The notes under the pieces: generated by a model
Database searches by the model: none
What the model was told of the DNA's origin: nothing
What the model saw: only the letters and a program-made list of their open reading frames with translations
NCBI GenBank assembly: GCA_045652745.1
Contig: JAZRUW010000006.1
Location: forward strand, 1-35,798
Reading direction: 5' to 3'
Origin: RGIG2041 sp045652745
Lineage (GTDB): Bacteria > Bacillota > Clostridia > UBA1381 > UMGS1253
Length of the DNA stretch: 35,798 bases
Part shown: piece by piece, positions 14,810-22,180 of the stretch
Position numbering within the stretch: the stretch's first letter is position 1
Layout: the number at the start of each line of letters is the position of its first letter
Translations under genes and position numbers: made by a program

Positions 14810-15445
14810 ATGAAAATCGTATTTTTAGGCCCTCCTGGAGCAGGTAAGGGAACACAGGCAGCTTACATTGCGGAAGCTGCCAAGATCCCTGCTATTTCCA
14901 CAGGAGCAATGCTTCGTGAGGCAATTGCTGAAAAGACGGAGCTTGGATTGGCAGCAGAAGGTTACATCAAAAAGGGTGCACTTGTACCGGACGAAGTTGT
15001 TATCGGTATAGTGCGTGACAGACTGACAATGTCTGACTGTGCAAACGGCTACATCTTGGACGGCTTCCCGAGAACGGTGGAGCAGGCAAAGGCACTCGAT
15101 GCGATGCTTCCGAATGCAATTGATATTGCGCTTTCTTTAGAAGTGCCGGATGAAAACATCATCGAAAGATTGACAGGCAGAAGAGAATGCCCAGCCTGTA
15201 AGGCGACATTCCATGTTGTGAACAATCCTTCGAAGACCGGCGATACTTGTGATAAGTGTGGCGCGGCACTCATACAGCGCGCGGATGACAGTGCGGAAAC
15301 GATCAAGAACCGCATGAAGGTTTTCCACGAGCAGACAGAGCCGATTAAAGACTATTACAAGGCGGTAGGCAAGCTTACGTGCGTAGACGGCGTTGGTGCG
15401 GTAAATGAAATTACAGCGGCGCTGTTTAAGGCACTTGAACTGTAG
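14810..15445 (+). CDS. adk: Adenylate kinase, zinc-lid form
   Basis: 211 residues. It interconverts ATP + AMP and 2 ADP in the cytosol. The P-loop GPPGAGKGT is at 7-15. The long lid domain carries Cys127, Cys130, Cys147 and Cys150, a structural zinc site typical of Gram-positive enzymes. GFPRTVEQA marks the AMP-binding region. It follows secY, as in most Firmicutes. Confidence 0.98.
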   Translation: MKIVFLGPPGAGKGTQAAYIAEAAKIPAISTGAMLREAIAEKTELGLAAEGYIKKGALVPDEVVIGIVRDRLTMSDCANGYILDGFPRTVEQAKALDAMLPNAIDIALSLEVPDENIIERLTGRRECPACKATFHVVNNPSKTGDTCDKCGAALIQRADDSAETIKNRMKVFHEQTEPIKDYYKAVGKLTCVDGVGAVNEITAALFKALEL

Positions 15446-15455
15446 GAGGCGGCTT

Positions 15456-16202
15456 ATGATAACTATTAAGTCGCGCATGGAAGTAGAGTATATGCGCAAA
15501 GCCGGAAAGATTGTTTCCGGTACATTTGCCGAGTTAAAGGCGGCCATCCGTCCGGGGATAACGACAAAGCAGCTCGATGCGATTGCTTATCGTTATATTA
15601 CGGGGCAGGGTGCAACACCATCTTTTAAAGGGTACAGCGGTTTTCCGGCAAGCATCTGTGTGTCGATCAATGACCAGGTCATTCACGGCATCCCGGATGA
15701 TACGGTGTTACATGAGGGCGACATCGTCAGCATTGACATCGGAGCTTGTTATCACGGCTACCACGGCGACAGCGCAAAAACATTTCCGGTCGGAAAAATC
15801 AGCGCGGAAGCACAAAGGCTGATTGATGTAACAAAGAAAAGTTTTTATGAAGGCGTAGCATTTGCCAAGCGCGGCAACCGTGTATCCGACATATCTGCGG
15901 CAATCCAAGGGTATGTAGAGGCAAACGGTTACAGCGTGGTGCGTGATTACACAGGTCACGGCATCGGCGCAAAGCTCCATGAGGAGCCGAGCGTACTCAA
16001 CTATGGCAAGCCGGGGCGCGGCGCAAGGTTGGTGCCCGGAATGACCATTGCAGTTGAGCCGATGGTGAACGCAGGAGCGTATGATGTCTTTGTGGATGCG
16101 GACAATGAATGGACCGTATACACCGAAGACGGCGCACTTTCCGCACATTATGAGCATACCATCTTAATTACGGATGGGGAGTGCGAAATCCTGACCCGGT
16201 AA
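15456..16202 (+). CDS. map: Methionine aminopeptidase type I
   Basis: 248 residues. It removes the initiator Met from new proteins using two metal ions. The metal ligands are visible in DIGACYHGYHGDSAKTF (two Asp), TGHGIG (His), AVEPMV (Glu) and HYEHTILIT (Glu). The substrate-side HGIP motif is present. ATG 15456 has TAGGAGG upstream; the longer frame overlaps adk and is rejected. Confidence 0.98.
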   Translation: MITIKSRMEVEYMRKAGKIVSGTFAELKAAIRPGITTKQLDAIAYRYITGQGATPSFKGYSGFPASICVSINDQVIHGIPDDTVLHEGDIVSIDIGACYHGYHGDSAKTFPVGKISAEAQRLIDVTKKSFYEGVAFAKRGNRVSDISAAIQGYVEANGYSVVRDYTGHGIGAKLHEEPSVLNYGKPGRGARLVPGMTIAVEPMVNAGAYDVFVDADNEWTVYTEDGALSAHYEHTILITDGECEILTR

Positions 16203-16230
16203 TGCGCAAACATTTATTGAGGTGATTTTT

Positions 16231-16503
16231 TTGGACATTGGTTTAGGTTCCATCGTGCTTGCCAAAGCGGGACGCGATAAGGGTGACTACTTTGTGGTTG
16301 TTGCCTGCGAGGGCGAATTTGCCTATATCTGCGACGGTAAGACACGTAAGTACGACAAACCAAAAAAGAAGAAATTAAAGCATTTAGCGGTTACCAAAAC
16401 CGTATCAGCGCTGATTTGTGAAAAACTCAGCGGCGGCGAGAAGGTAACCAACAACGAAATTCGCAGAGCAATCGGTGAGTTTCGTGAAAATCATGAACAG
16501 TGA
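16231..16503 (+). CDS. KOW-domain RNA-binding protein (L14e-like)
   Basis: About 90 residues. The N-terminal half is a KOW/SH3-like fold (GSIVLAKAGRDKGDYFVVV, FAYICDGKTRKYDKPKKKK) resembling archaeal/eukaryotic L14e. The C-terminal half is charged and helical. Such genes are found between map and infA in many Clostridia. The exact role is not established; rRNA binding is inferred from the fold and the site. The TTG at 16231 is preferred. A GTG at 16222 lies inside the SD TTGAGGTGAT and cannot use it. Confidence 0.85.
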   Translation: MDIGLGSIVLAKAGRDKGDYFVVVACEGEFAYICDGKTRKYDKPKKKKLKHLAVTKTVSALICEKLSGGEKVTNNEIRRAIGEFRENHEQ

Positions 16504-16518
16504 GAGGGGGCTTTATCC

Positions 16519-16737
16519 GTGGCAAAGTCTGATATGATTGAAATCGAAGGTACCGTGGTTGAAGCATTACCGAATGCAATGTTTAAGGTTGAGCTTGAGA
16601 ACGGGCACGAGATACTTGCCCATATCTCCGGTAAGCTCAGAATGAATTTTATCCGAATTCTTCCGGGTGACAAAGTTACGGTTGAAATGTCGCCGTATGA
16701 TTTAACGCGCGGCAGAATTACCTGGAGAGCGAAGTAA
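16519..16737 (+). CDS. infA: Translation initiation factor IF-1
   Basis: 72 residues, full length, S1-type OB fold. IF-1 occupies the 30S A site during initiation. The pattern is IEIEGTVVEALPNAMFKVELENGHEILAHISGK and DKVTVEMSPYDLTRGRITWR. The start is GTG with GAGAGGGGG upstream. Confidence 0.98.
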   Translation: MAKSDMIEIEGTVVEALPNAMFKVELENGHEILAHISGKLRMNFIRILPGDKVTVEMSPYDLTRGRITWRAK

Positions 16738-16821
16738 GAGGCTATAAGGAAGGGGAAACCCGTCTTTATACATTCGCCGACCGCAAGGCGGCGGACGGAC
16801 TTTTAAGAGGAGGTAATCTAA

Positions 16822-16935
16822 ATGAAGGTTAGACCGTCTGTTAAACCAATTTGCGAAAAATGCAAAATGATTAAGAGAAAAGGCAAGATTATGGTTATTT
16901 GCGAAAATCCGAAGCACAAGCAGAAGCAGGGTTGA
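16822..16935 (+). CDS. rpmJ: Ribosomal protein L36, zinc type
   Basis: 37 residues, too short for most length cut-offs. It begins MKVRPSVKPICEKCK. Cys11, Cys14, Cys27 and His32 form the zinc ribbon of the zinc-dependent L36. The SD AGAGGAGG precedes it. A small GC hairpin lies upstream in the infA-rpmJ gap (about 16777-16795). Confidence 0.97.
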   Translation: MKVRPSVKPICEKCKMIKRKGKIMVICENPKHKQKQG

Positions 16936-17179
16936 TTTTAGCGGATAACAAAATCGCGACGCATGGTAACATGCAAACTAATTTGTAAACAACTCATACG
17001 GGCGCGGCTGAATCCGCCAAGCGCGGATAGTCCTAATGAGCTTGAAGCCTAACGAGATTAAAATGCAGTGGCTTCGCATTTTAGTGTAAGGCATAATTTA
17101 CCAGGTCCGAACGGACTGCGATGAAAATGCATCGCAACAAAGAACACGAGAGATTTACTAATCAGGAGGTGTAAGGACA
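16936..17179 (+). promoter_or_regulatory. Highly structured leader of rpsM-rpsK-rpsD-rpoA-rplQ
   Basis: A 244-nt noncoding gap inside the operon, unlike the 10-80 nt gaps elsewhere. By eye it folds into successive helices: GCATG/CATGC with a GTAA loop (16961-16974); CAAA/TTTG; CTCAT/ATGAG enclosing ATCCGC/GCGGAT; GCCTAAC with GTAAGGC enclosing a 10-bp helix ending AAAATGC/GCATTTT; GTCC/GGAC with loop GAAC; and TGCGAT/ATCGCA. The last is near the SD. I see no obvious promoter or terminator. It looks like a ribosomal-protein or metabolite control RNA. E. coli S4 controls its alpha operon from a leader before rpsM, but no structural match is claimed. Confidence 0.65.
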
Positions 17180-17548
17180 ATGGCAAGAATAGCTGGTATT
17201 GATTTACCTAGAGAAAAGAGAGTAGAAATCGGTCTTACCTATATTTACGGTATCGGTAGAACGGCTTCTAGCAAGATTCTTGCAGCTGCGGGCGTAAACC
17301 CGGACACAAGAGTCAAAGATTTAACAGAGGATGAAACGAACAAGATTCGTGAGGTCATCGACGCAAATTACACGGTGGAAGGTGATCTTCGCCGTCAGAT
17401 TGCACTCGACATCAAGAGATTGATGGAAATCGGTTGCTACCGTGGTATCAGACACAGAAAGGGCCTGCCGGTTCGTGGTCAGAGAACTAAGACCAACGCT
17501 AGAACCAGAAAGGGTCCGGCTAAGACAATTGCAAACAAGAAGAAATAA
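17180..17548 (+). CDS. rpsM: Ribosomal protein S13
   Basis: 122 residues. S13 is a 30S head protein contacting tRNA and L5. It begins MARIAGIDLPREKRVEIGLTYIYGIG and has the C-terminal tail RGIRHRKGLPVRGQRTKTNARTRKG. It follows a 244-nt structured leader and has SD CAGGAGGTG. Confidence 0.98.
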   Translation: MARIAGIDLPREKRVEIGLTYIYGIGRTASSKILAAAGVNPDTRVKDLTEDETNKIREVIDANYTVEGDLRRQIALDIKRLMEIGCYRGIRHRKGLPVRGQRTKTNARTRKGPAKTIANKKK

Positions 17549-17566
17549 TCGAAGGAGGGAATAAGA

Positions 17567-17968
17567 ATGGCTAAAGCAACAACAAAAAGAGCTACGCGCA
17601 CCAAGCGTAGAGATAGAAAGAATATTGAAAAAGGCGCCGCTCACATTCGCTCCACGTTTAACAACACGATTGTTACACTTACGGACGTTGCGGGTAACGC
17701 AATTTCCTGGGCAAGTGCAGGTGGCCTCGGTTTCAGAGGTTCCAGAAAGAGCACACCGTTCGCAGCACAAATGGCAGCTGAAACTGCTGCAAAGGCTGCA
17801 ATGGAGCATGGCCTCAAGAGCGTAGAAGTATACGTTAAGGGTCCGGGTGCGGGCAGAGAAGCAGCGATTCGTGCGCTGCAGGCTGCAGGTCTTGAAATCA
17901 GCATGATTAAAGACGTAACACCGATTCCGCACAACGGCTGCAGACCGCCGAAGAGAAGACGTGTCTGA
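17567..17968 (+). CDS. rpsK: Ribosomal protein S11
   Basis: 133 residues. S11 is a 30S platform protein near the Shine-Dalgarno helix. It has a basic N-terminus, the FNNTIVTLTDVAGNAISWASAG core and the C-terminal DVTPIPHNGCRPPKRRRV. Confidence 0.98.
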   Translation: MAKATTKRATRTKRRDRKNIEKGAAHIRSTFNNTIVTLTDVAGNAISWASAGGLGFRGSRKSTPFAAQMAAETAAKAAMEHGLKSVEVYVKGPGAGREAAIRALQAAGLEISMIKDVTPIPHNGCRPPKRRRV

Positions 17969-17981
17969 TTGTTAATCGTTA

Positions 17982-17998
17982 TGAACCGATACGGTTCA
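17982..17998 (+). promoter_or_regulatory. Small hairpin upstream of rpsD
   Basis: TGAACC/GGTTCA with a 5-nt loop, about 10 nt before the rpsD SD. No T-tract. It could modulate rpsD translation or mean nothing. Confidence 0.3.
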
Positions 17999-18022
17999 AA
18001 TCTAATGGAGGTGTAATAAGTA

Positions 18023-18643
18023 ATGGCTAGATATACTGGTGCTGTGTGCCGTCTTTGCCGCAGAGAAGGTCAGAAGCTCTTCTTGAAGGGTCAGAGATGT
18101 TACACGGATAAGTGTGCATTAAAGAGAGGAACACCGGGTCAGCACGGTCAGAGCAGACGTAAGCTCTCCGAGTACGGTGTACAGCTTCGTGAGAAGCAGA
18201 AGACAAAGAGATACTACGGCGTATTGGAAAGCCAGTTCAGAAAGTATTTTGACATGGCAAACAAGATGGCCGGCGTAACAGGTGAAAACCTTTTAACAAT
18301 TCTGGAAAGCAGACTCGACAACGTAGTTTACAGACTCGGTTTTGCAACTTCCAGAGCAGAAGCAAGACAGCTCGTTTTGCACGGTCACTTTAACGTAAAC
18401 GGTAAGAGAGTAGACATTCCGTCCTACCTCATTTCCGTAGGTGACGTTGTAGCAATCCGTGAAAATTCCAAGGGTTCCGCTAAGATTAAGGAAGTTTTGG
18501 AAATCACAGATTCCAAGCTCGTTCCGAAGTGGTTAGAGCTCAACAAGGATGCGCTTGAGGCTAAGGTTGTTAGCCTGGCAAGCAGAGAGGACATCGATCT
18601 GCCGATCGAGGAGCACTTGATCGTCGAGTTGTACTCCAAGTAA
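18023..18643 (+). CDS. rpsD: Ribosomal protein S4, zinc-cysteine form
   Basis: 206 residues. S4 nucleates 30S assembly and in many bacteria regulates its own operon. The N-terminal Cys9, Cys12, Cys26 and Cys31 form the zinc site of the C+ form. The S4 RNA-binding domain is visible as LDNVVYRLGFATSRAEARQLVLHGHFNVNG. It is placed in the alpha operon between rpsK and rpoA, unlike in Bacillus subtilis where it is elsewhere. Confidence 0.98.
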   Translation: MARYTGAVCRLCRREGQKLFLKGQRCYTDKCALKRGTPGQHGQSRRKLSEYGVQLREKQKTKRYYGVLESQFRKYFDMANKMAGVTGENLLTILESRLDNVVYRLGFATSRAEARQLVLHGHFNVNGKRVDIPSYLISVGDVVAIRENSKGSAKIKEVLEITDSKLVPKWLELNKDALEAKVVSLASREDIDLPIEEHLIVELYSK

Positions 18644-18691
18644 TCCGATTAAAAAAGCGAATTAGCCATAGATGAGCAAGGAGGGATTTGC

Positions 18692-19642
18692 GTGATAGAA
18701 ATCGAAAAACCAAGAGTGGAATGTGTAGAAATGCGTGAGGAGGACCATTACGGCAAATTTGTAGTGGAGCCGCTCGAGCGCGGATACGGAACAACCCTCG
18801 GCAATTCTCTTAGAAGAATTTTGCTATCTTCTCTTCCGGGCGCAGCAGTAAATTCCATCAAGATTGACGGTGTGCTGCATGAGTTTTCTGTAATTCCGGG
18901 TGTTAAAGAGGATGTTACGGAAATCGTATTAAACATTAAGGGCATCGCTGCAAAGCTGCATTGCGATACACCGAAGACGGTATACATCGAAGCTGAAGGC
19001 GAAGGTGTGATTACTGCCGGTGATATCAAGGCAGATGCAGAGGTTGAGATTTTAAATCCGGACCTCTACATTGCAACACTCAATGCAGACGCGAAGCTTT
19101 ATATGGAAATTACCTTGTCCAAGGGCAGAGGCTATGTAGCCGCTGAAGTTAACCGTGAAAACGCACAGCCGATTATCGGCATCATTCCGGTAGACTCCAT
19201 CTATACGCCTGTAAAGAAGGTAAACTACAAGGTTGAGCCGGCGCGTGTCGGTGCTGTAACCGATTTTGACAAGCTCTCTATTGAGGTTTGGACAAACGGT
19301 ACACTTAAGCCGAACGAGGCAATCAGCCTTGCAGCCAAGATTATGAGCGAGCATTTGTCGCTGTTTATCGACTTGTCGGCAGACGCGAAGAATGTGGAAA
19401 TCATGGTCGAGAAGGAAGAAAGCAAGAAAGAAAAAGTTCTGGAAATGACCATTGAAGAACTTGATTTATCCGTTCGTTCTTACAACTGCTTAAAGCGCGC
19501 AGGTATCAACACGGTTGAAGACCTCGTGAATAAGACAGAAGAAGACATGATGAAAGTTAGAAACCTCGGCAGAAAATCCCTTGAAGAGGTTATGAATAAG
19601 CTGACAGCGCTTAACCTGTCTTTACGTAAGGAAGAAGAATAA
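18692..19642 (+). CDS. rpoA: RNA polymerase alpha subunit
   Basis: 316 residues. The N-terminal assembly domain (EPLERGYGTTLGNSLRRILLSSLPG) dimerises and holds beta and beta-prime. The C-terminal domain (about 250-312: ELDLSVRSYNCLKRAGI, MMKVRNLGRKSLEEV) binds UP elements and activators. The start is GTG with AAGGAGG upstream. Confidence 0.98.
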   Translation: MIEIEKPRVECVEMREEDHYGKFVVEPLERGYGTTLGNSLRRILLSSLPGAAVNSIKIDGVLHEFSVIPGVKEDVTEIVLNIKGIAAKLHCDTPKTVYIEAEGEGVITAGDIKADAEVEILNPDLYIATLNADAKLYMEITLSKGRGYVAAEVNRENAQPIIGIIPVDSIYTPVKKVNYKVEPARVGAVTDFDKLSIEVWTNGTLKPNEAISLAAKIMSEHLSLFIDLSADAKNVEIMVEKEESKKEKVLEMTIEELDLSVRSYNCLKRAGINTVEDLVNKTEEDMMKVRNLGRKSLEEVMNKLTALNLSLRKEEE

Positions 19643-19681
19643 GTTTAAAGCAAATTATTTCAACCAAAGGAGGAGATTTAA

Positions 19682-20026
19682 ATGCCAGGTACAAGAAAGT
19701 TAGGTCGTCCGACGGATCAAAGAATGGCTATGCTTCGTAATCTTGTGACCAACCTGCTTGAAAAGGGCCGCATCGAAACAACGGTTCAGAAAGCAAAAGA
19801 AACACAGAGCATGGCTGAGAAGATGATCACACTCGGCAAAGAAAATACACTGCATTCCAGACGTCAGGCTTTGGCGTTCATCACCAAAGAAGATGTTGTA
19901 ACGAAGTTGTTTGCAGAAATCGCTCCGAAATATGCGGAGAGAAATGGTGGTTACACCAAGATTTACAAGATTGGTCCGCGCCGTGGTGATGCTGCTGAAA
20001 TGGCAATCATCGAACTCGTTGACTAA
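19682..20026 (+). CDS. rplQ: Ribosomal protein L17
   Basis: 114 residues. L17 is a 50S protein near the tunnel exit. It begins MPGTRKLGRPTDQRMAMLRNLV and has the RNGGYTKIYKIGPRRGDAAEMAIIELV tail. It is the last gene of the operon and is followed 20 nt later by a terminator. Confidence 0.98.
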   Translation: MPGTRKLGRPTDQRMAMLRNLVTNLLEKGRIETTVQKAKETQSMAEKMITLGKENTLHSRRQALAFITKEDVVTKLFAEIAPKYAERNGGYTKIYKIGPRRGDAAEMAIIELVD

Positions 20027-20044
20027 TTTTCAGTAAACAAACCA

Positions 20045-20084
20045 AAGAAGATATGAAACACAAGTTTCATGTCTTCTTTTTTGT
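20045..20084 (+). terminator. Terminator of ribosomal operon
   Basis: The long stem AAGAAGAtATGAAAC pairs with GTTTCATgTCTTCTT and runs into TTTTTTG. It marks the end of the unit that starts at 3757. Confidence 0.9.
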
Positions 20085-20176
20085 TTGCGCGGCACGGAGG
20101 CGTGCAAATGCTCGCACTGAACATTGTAGAGCAGGGGATTGCTACTGCACCAATAAAATTTGCCATTAACGCACTA

Positions 20177-20206
20177 TTGCCAAAACGGCATTTTCTATGC
20201 TATACT
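20177..20206 (+). promoter_or_regulatory. Promoter of GntP-family gene
   Basis: TTGCCA (20177-20182), 18 nt, TATACT (20201-20206), about 55 nt before the start codon. Confidence 0.6.
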
Positions 20207-20264
20207 AAAAGTACAAAATTCGTCGAGGGCGGTCGAAAAACCTCGGCAAAAAGGAGGTCAAACA

Positions 20265-21626
20265 ATGACAGGTTTAGCACTTATAATCGCTTTTATATTG
20301 GCGGTTATCCTCATGGTGGTTGCCATTTCCAAATTCAATGTGCACCCGTTCTTTTCTATTATGGCGATATCGCTCATTTTGGCTATGGTTGCAGGCATTC
20401 CGCTGACACAGATTCCGGATGTAATTTCCGCAGGTTTTTCCGGAACCTTCAGTTCTATCGGTATCGTTATTATACTGGGCGCGTTCATCGGCTCGGTATT
20501 GGAAGTTACCGGTGCGGCATTGAAGTTAGCGGACATGGTGGTAAAACTCGTTGGTAAAAAGAGACCGGAGTTGGCCATTGAGTTGATGGGTTGGGTGGTT
20601 TCCATTCCGGTATTCTGCGACAGCGGCTTTGTAATTTTGGATCCAATTCGTCGCGCGCTTGTGCGCCGTACGAACACATCCAGCGTGGCAATGACCGTGG
20701 CCCTTTCGGCAGGTCTTTATATTTCGCATGTATTTATTCCGCCGACACCGGGCCCGATTGCAGCGGCCAATACGCTCGGCATCGGCAACAACCTTTTGAT
20801 GGTAATGGGGCTTGGCCTTTTGTGCTCTGTTTTCCCGTTGATTGTTGGTGTGGTTTATGCAAAGTACATCGGCAAACGTGTGAAGAGTGCAGATGAAGTT
20901 GCCGATTCCGGTGAGGTTGTAAAAACCTATGAAGAACTGATTGCCGAGTTCGGTAAGTTGCCGAACGGTTTGAATTCTCTTGCGCCGCTGGTTGTTCCGG
21001 TGTTGTTGATGGCACTGGGCACAATTGCATCCGTCGCAGGCCTTACAGGTACAGTTTTAGAGGTTTGCACGTTCCTTGGCAAGCCGGTTATCGCGTTGGC
21101 TGCAGGTGCAGTTTTAGCCATTATTCAGTTGGCAACGGCGAAAAAGATGAAAGACTTTTATGCCATCTCCGACAGTACGCTTAAAACCGTTGGTCCGATT
21201 TTGTTTGTAACGGCAGCCGGCGGTGTGCTCGGCAAGGTCATTTCTTCGACCACGATGGTACAGTATATCATCGACAATGCAGGGTTCTTAATGAGCCTCG
21301 GCATTTTCTTCCCATTCCTGCTTGCGGCAATTTTGAAGACTGCACAGGGTTCTTCTACGGTTGCCATTACAACAACCGCAGGTATTATGGCGCCGCTTTT
21401 AGCGCCGCTCGGCTTGGCTACGCCGGCCCTGACCGCGTTGACCGTTATGGCCATCGGTGCTGGTGCTATGACCGTGTCGCACGCAAACGATTCCTATTTC
21501 TGGGTTGTAACAAATTTCGGTCAGATGACACCGCAGCAGGGCTATAAGACACAGACCATGCTGACTTTGTGGATGGGTATTGCAACGATGCTCGGCATCT
21601 TCATTTTATCCATGATTGTAAGATAA
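20265..21626 (+). CDS. GntP-family permease, probably for glycerate or a sugar acid
   Basis: 453 residues, about 12 hydrophobic segments. The GntP family takes up gluconate and related hydroxy-acids by proton symport. Family stretches are IPVFCDSGFVILDPIRRAL (about 117-135), SHVFIPPTPGPIAAAN, and a C-terminal region with QGSSTVAITTTAGI and VSHANDSYFWVV. A glycerate kinase gene lies 1.5 kb downstream, so glycerate is a reasonable substrate guess, not proof. ATG 20265 is supported by AAGGAGG; a longer frame would start upstream of the promoter. The gene has its own promoter and terminator. Confidence 0.9.
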   Translation: MTGLALIIAFILAVILMVVAISKFNVHPFFSIMAISLILAMVAGIPLTQIPDVISAGFSGTFSSIGIVIILGAFIGSVLEVTGAALKLADMVVKLVGKKRPELAIELMGWVVSIPVFCDSGFVILDPIRRALVRRTNTSSVAMTVALSAGLYISHVFIPPTPGPIAAANTLGIGNNLLMVMGLGLLCSVFPLIVGVVYAKYIGKRVKSADEVADSGEVVKTYEELIAEFGKLPNGLNSLAPLVVPVLLMALGTIASVAGLTGTVLEVCTFLGKPVIALAAGAVLAIIQLATAKKMKDFYAISDSTLKTVGPILFVTAAGGVLGKVISSTTMVQYIIDNAGFLMSLGIFFPFLLAAILKTAQGSSTVAITTTAGIMAPLLAPLGLATPALTALTVMAIGAGAMTVSHANDSYFWVVTNFGQMTPQQGYKTQTMLTLWMGIATMLGIFILSMIVR

Positions 21627-21639
21627 GTTGAACAAATCA

Positions 21640-21673
21640 AATTCCCGGTGACTTACCGTCACCGGGAATTTTT
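21640..21673 (+). terminator. Terminator after GntP-family gene
   Basis: 13-bp stem AATTCCCGGTGAC/GTCACCGGGAATT with a 5-nt loop, then TTTTT. Confidence 0.9.
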
Positions 21674-21690
21674 CGCTTGCGGTGAATTTG

Positions 21691-21719
21691 TTGCAAATAC
21701 GGGGATTGTGTGGTACAAT
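21691..21719 (+). promoter_or_regulatory. Promoter abutting a palindrome
   Basis: TTGCAA (21691-21696), 17 nt, TACAAT (21714-21719). The -10 is directly followed by the perfect inverted repeat at 21720-21746, so the start site would lie inside that palindrome. The nearest rightward genes are the P-loop remnant and the acetyltransferase. Confidence 0.5.
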
Positions 21720-21746
21720 GAGTTTAATCGTGAAACGATTAAACTC
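21720..21746. repeat. 11-bp perfect palindrome at promoter
   Basis: GAGTTTAATCG and CGATTAAACTC around TGAAA. There is no T-tract. It is placed like an operator or as the 5' end hairpin of a transcript. It directly adjoins the compound repeat starting at 21747. Confidence 0.6.
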
Positions 21747-21929
21747 AGCGATATAAATTCCTGATGGAATTTGCGATATATACTGCGTATGCGATATATC
21801 TAAAGATGCGATATGTCCCTTCGGGACGAGAAAAGGAATTTATATCATATCGCAACCGAATGAAATGAGGTTATATCGCATTTGAACTAAGTGAAAATAT
21901 ATCGCACGAGCGTAAGCGAGTATATCGCT
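21747..21929. repeat. Compound palindromic intergenic element with 4+4 GCGATAT units
   Basis: 183 bp bounded by AGCGATATA and TATATCGCT. The left half carries four forward GCGATAT copies, the right half four inverted ATATCGC copies. Between them are small hairpins: AATTCC/GGAATT, TCCC/GGGA around TTCG, AACC/GGTT, and CGAG/CTCG-like. A 12-bp pair GATATAAATTCC/GGAATTTATATC (21750-21761 with 21836-21847) closes the left part. This nested hairpin layout recalls multi-palindromic repeats seen in some Clostridia. No open frame and no transposase are present. Confidence 0.75.
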
Positions 21930-22033
21930 AAAAGCTAGGCATCTAAATTGTGCACAAATTTTACAATGAAAAGCAGTAAAATGGATATTCATGAAATGGT
22001 ATTAAAAAAGCAGTCAGTAAAGGTTGAGATAGA

Positions 22034-22180
22034 ATGAAAAAAGTCATTATTATCGGCTGTTCGGGGAGCGGAAAAGGCAAATTCAGCGAAATACTGCGGA
22101 AAAATTTATATACATACAAGGGGTATGCACATAAATTTTATCCTTTGCTTTTGGCGCTTGCGGCGCGAGGTGAAATATGA
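22034..22180 (+). pseudogene. Truncated P-loop ATPase/kinase remnant
   Basis: 48 codons beginning MKKVIIIGCSGSGKGKFSEILRK. The Walker A region matches the start of small adenylate-kinase-like or AAA proteins of the type MKKVIIIGxxGSGKST, but Ser/Thr after Lys is replaced by Gly and the rest of the enzyme is missing. The frame ends TGA overlapping the ATG of the next gene (ATGA). It has no strong SD. It is probably a decayed gene whose 3' part was lost, or a short leader frame that couples translation to the acetyltransferase. Confidence 0.55.

Noticed and set aside
20069..20557. Rightward 162-codon frame before and into the GntP-family gene
   Set aside because: It starts inside the ribosomal operon terminator and continues out of frame into a clearly conserved transporter gene.
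21720..21929. CRISPR array
   Set aside because: The repeated unit is only about 7-9 nt, occurs in both orientations and has no regular unique spacers; it is a palindromic repeat, not CRISPR.
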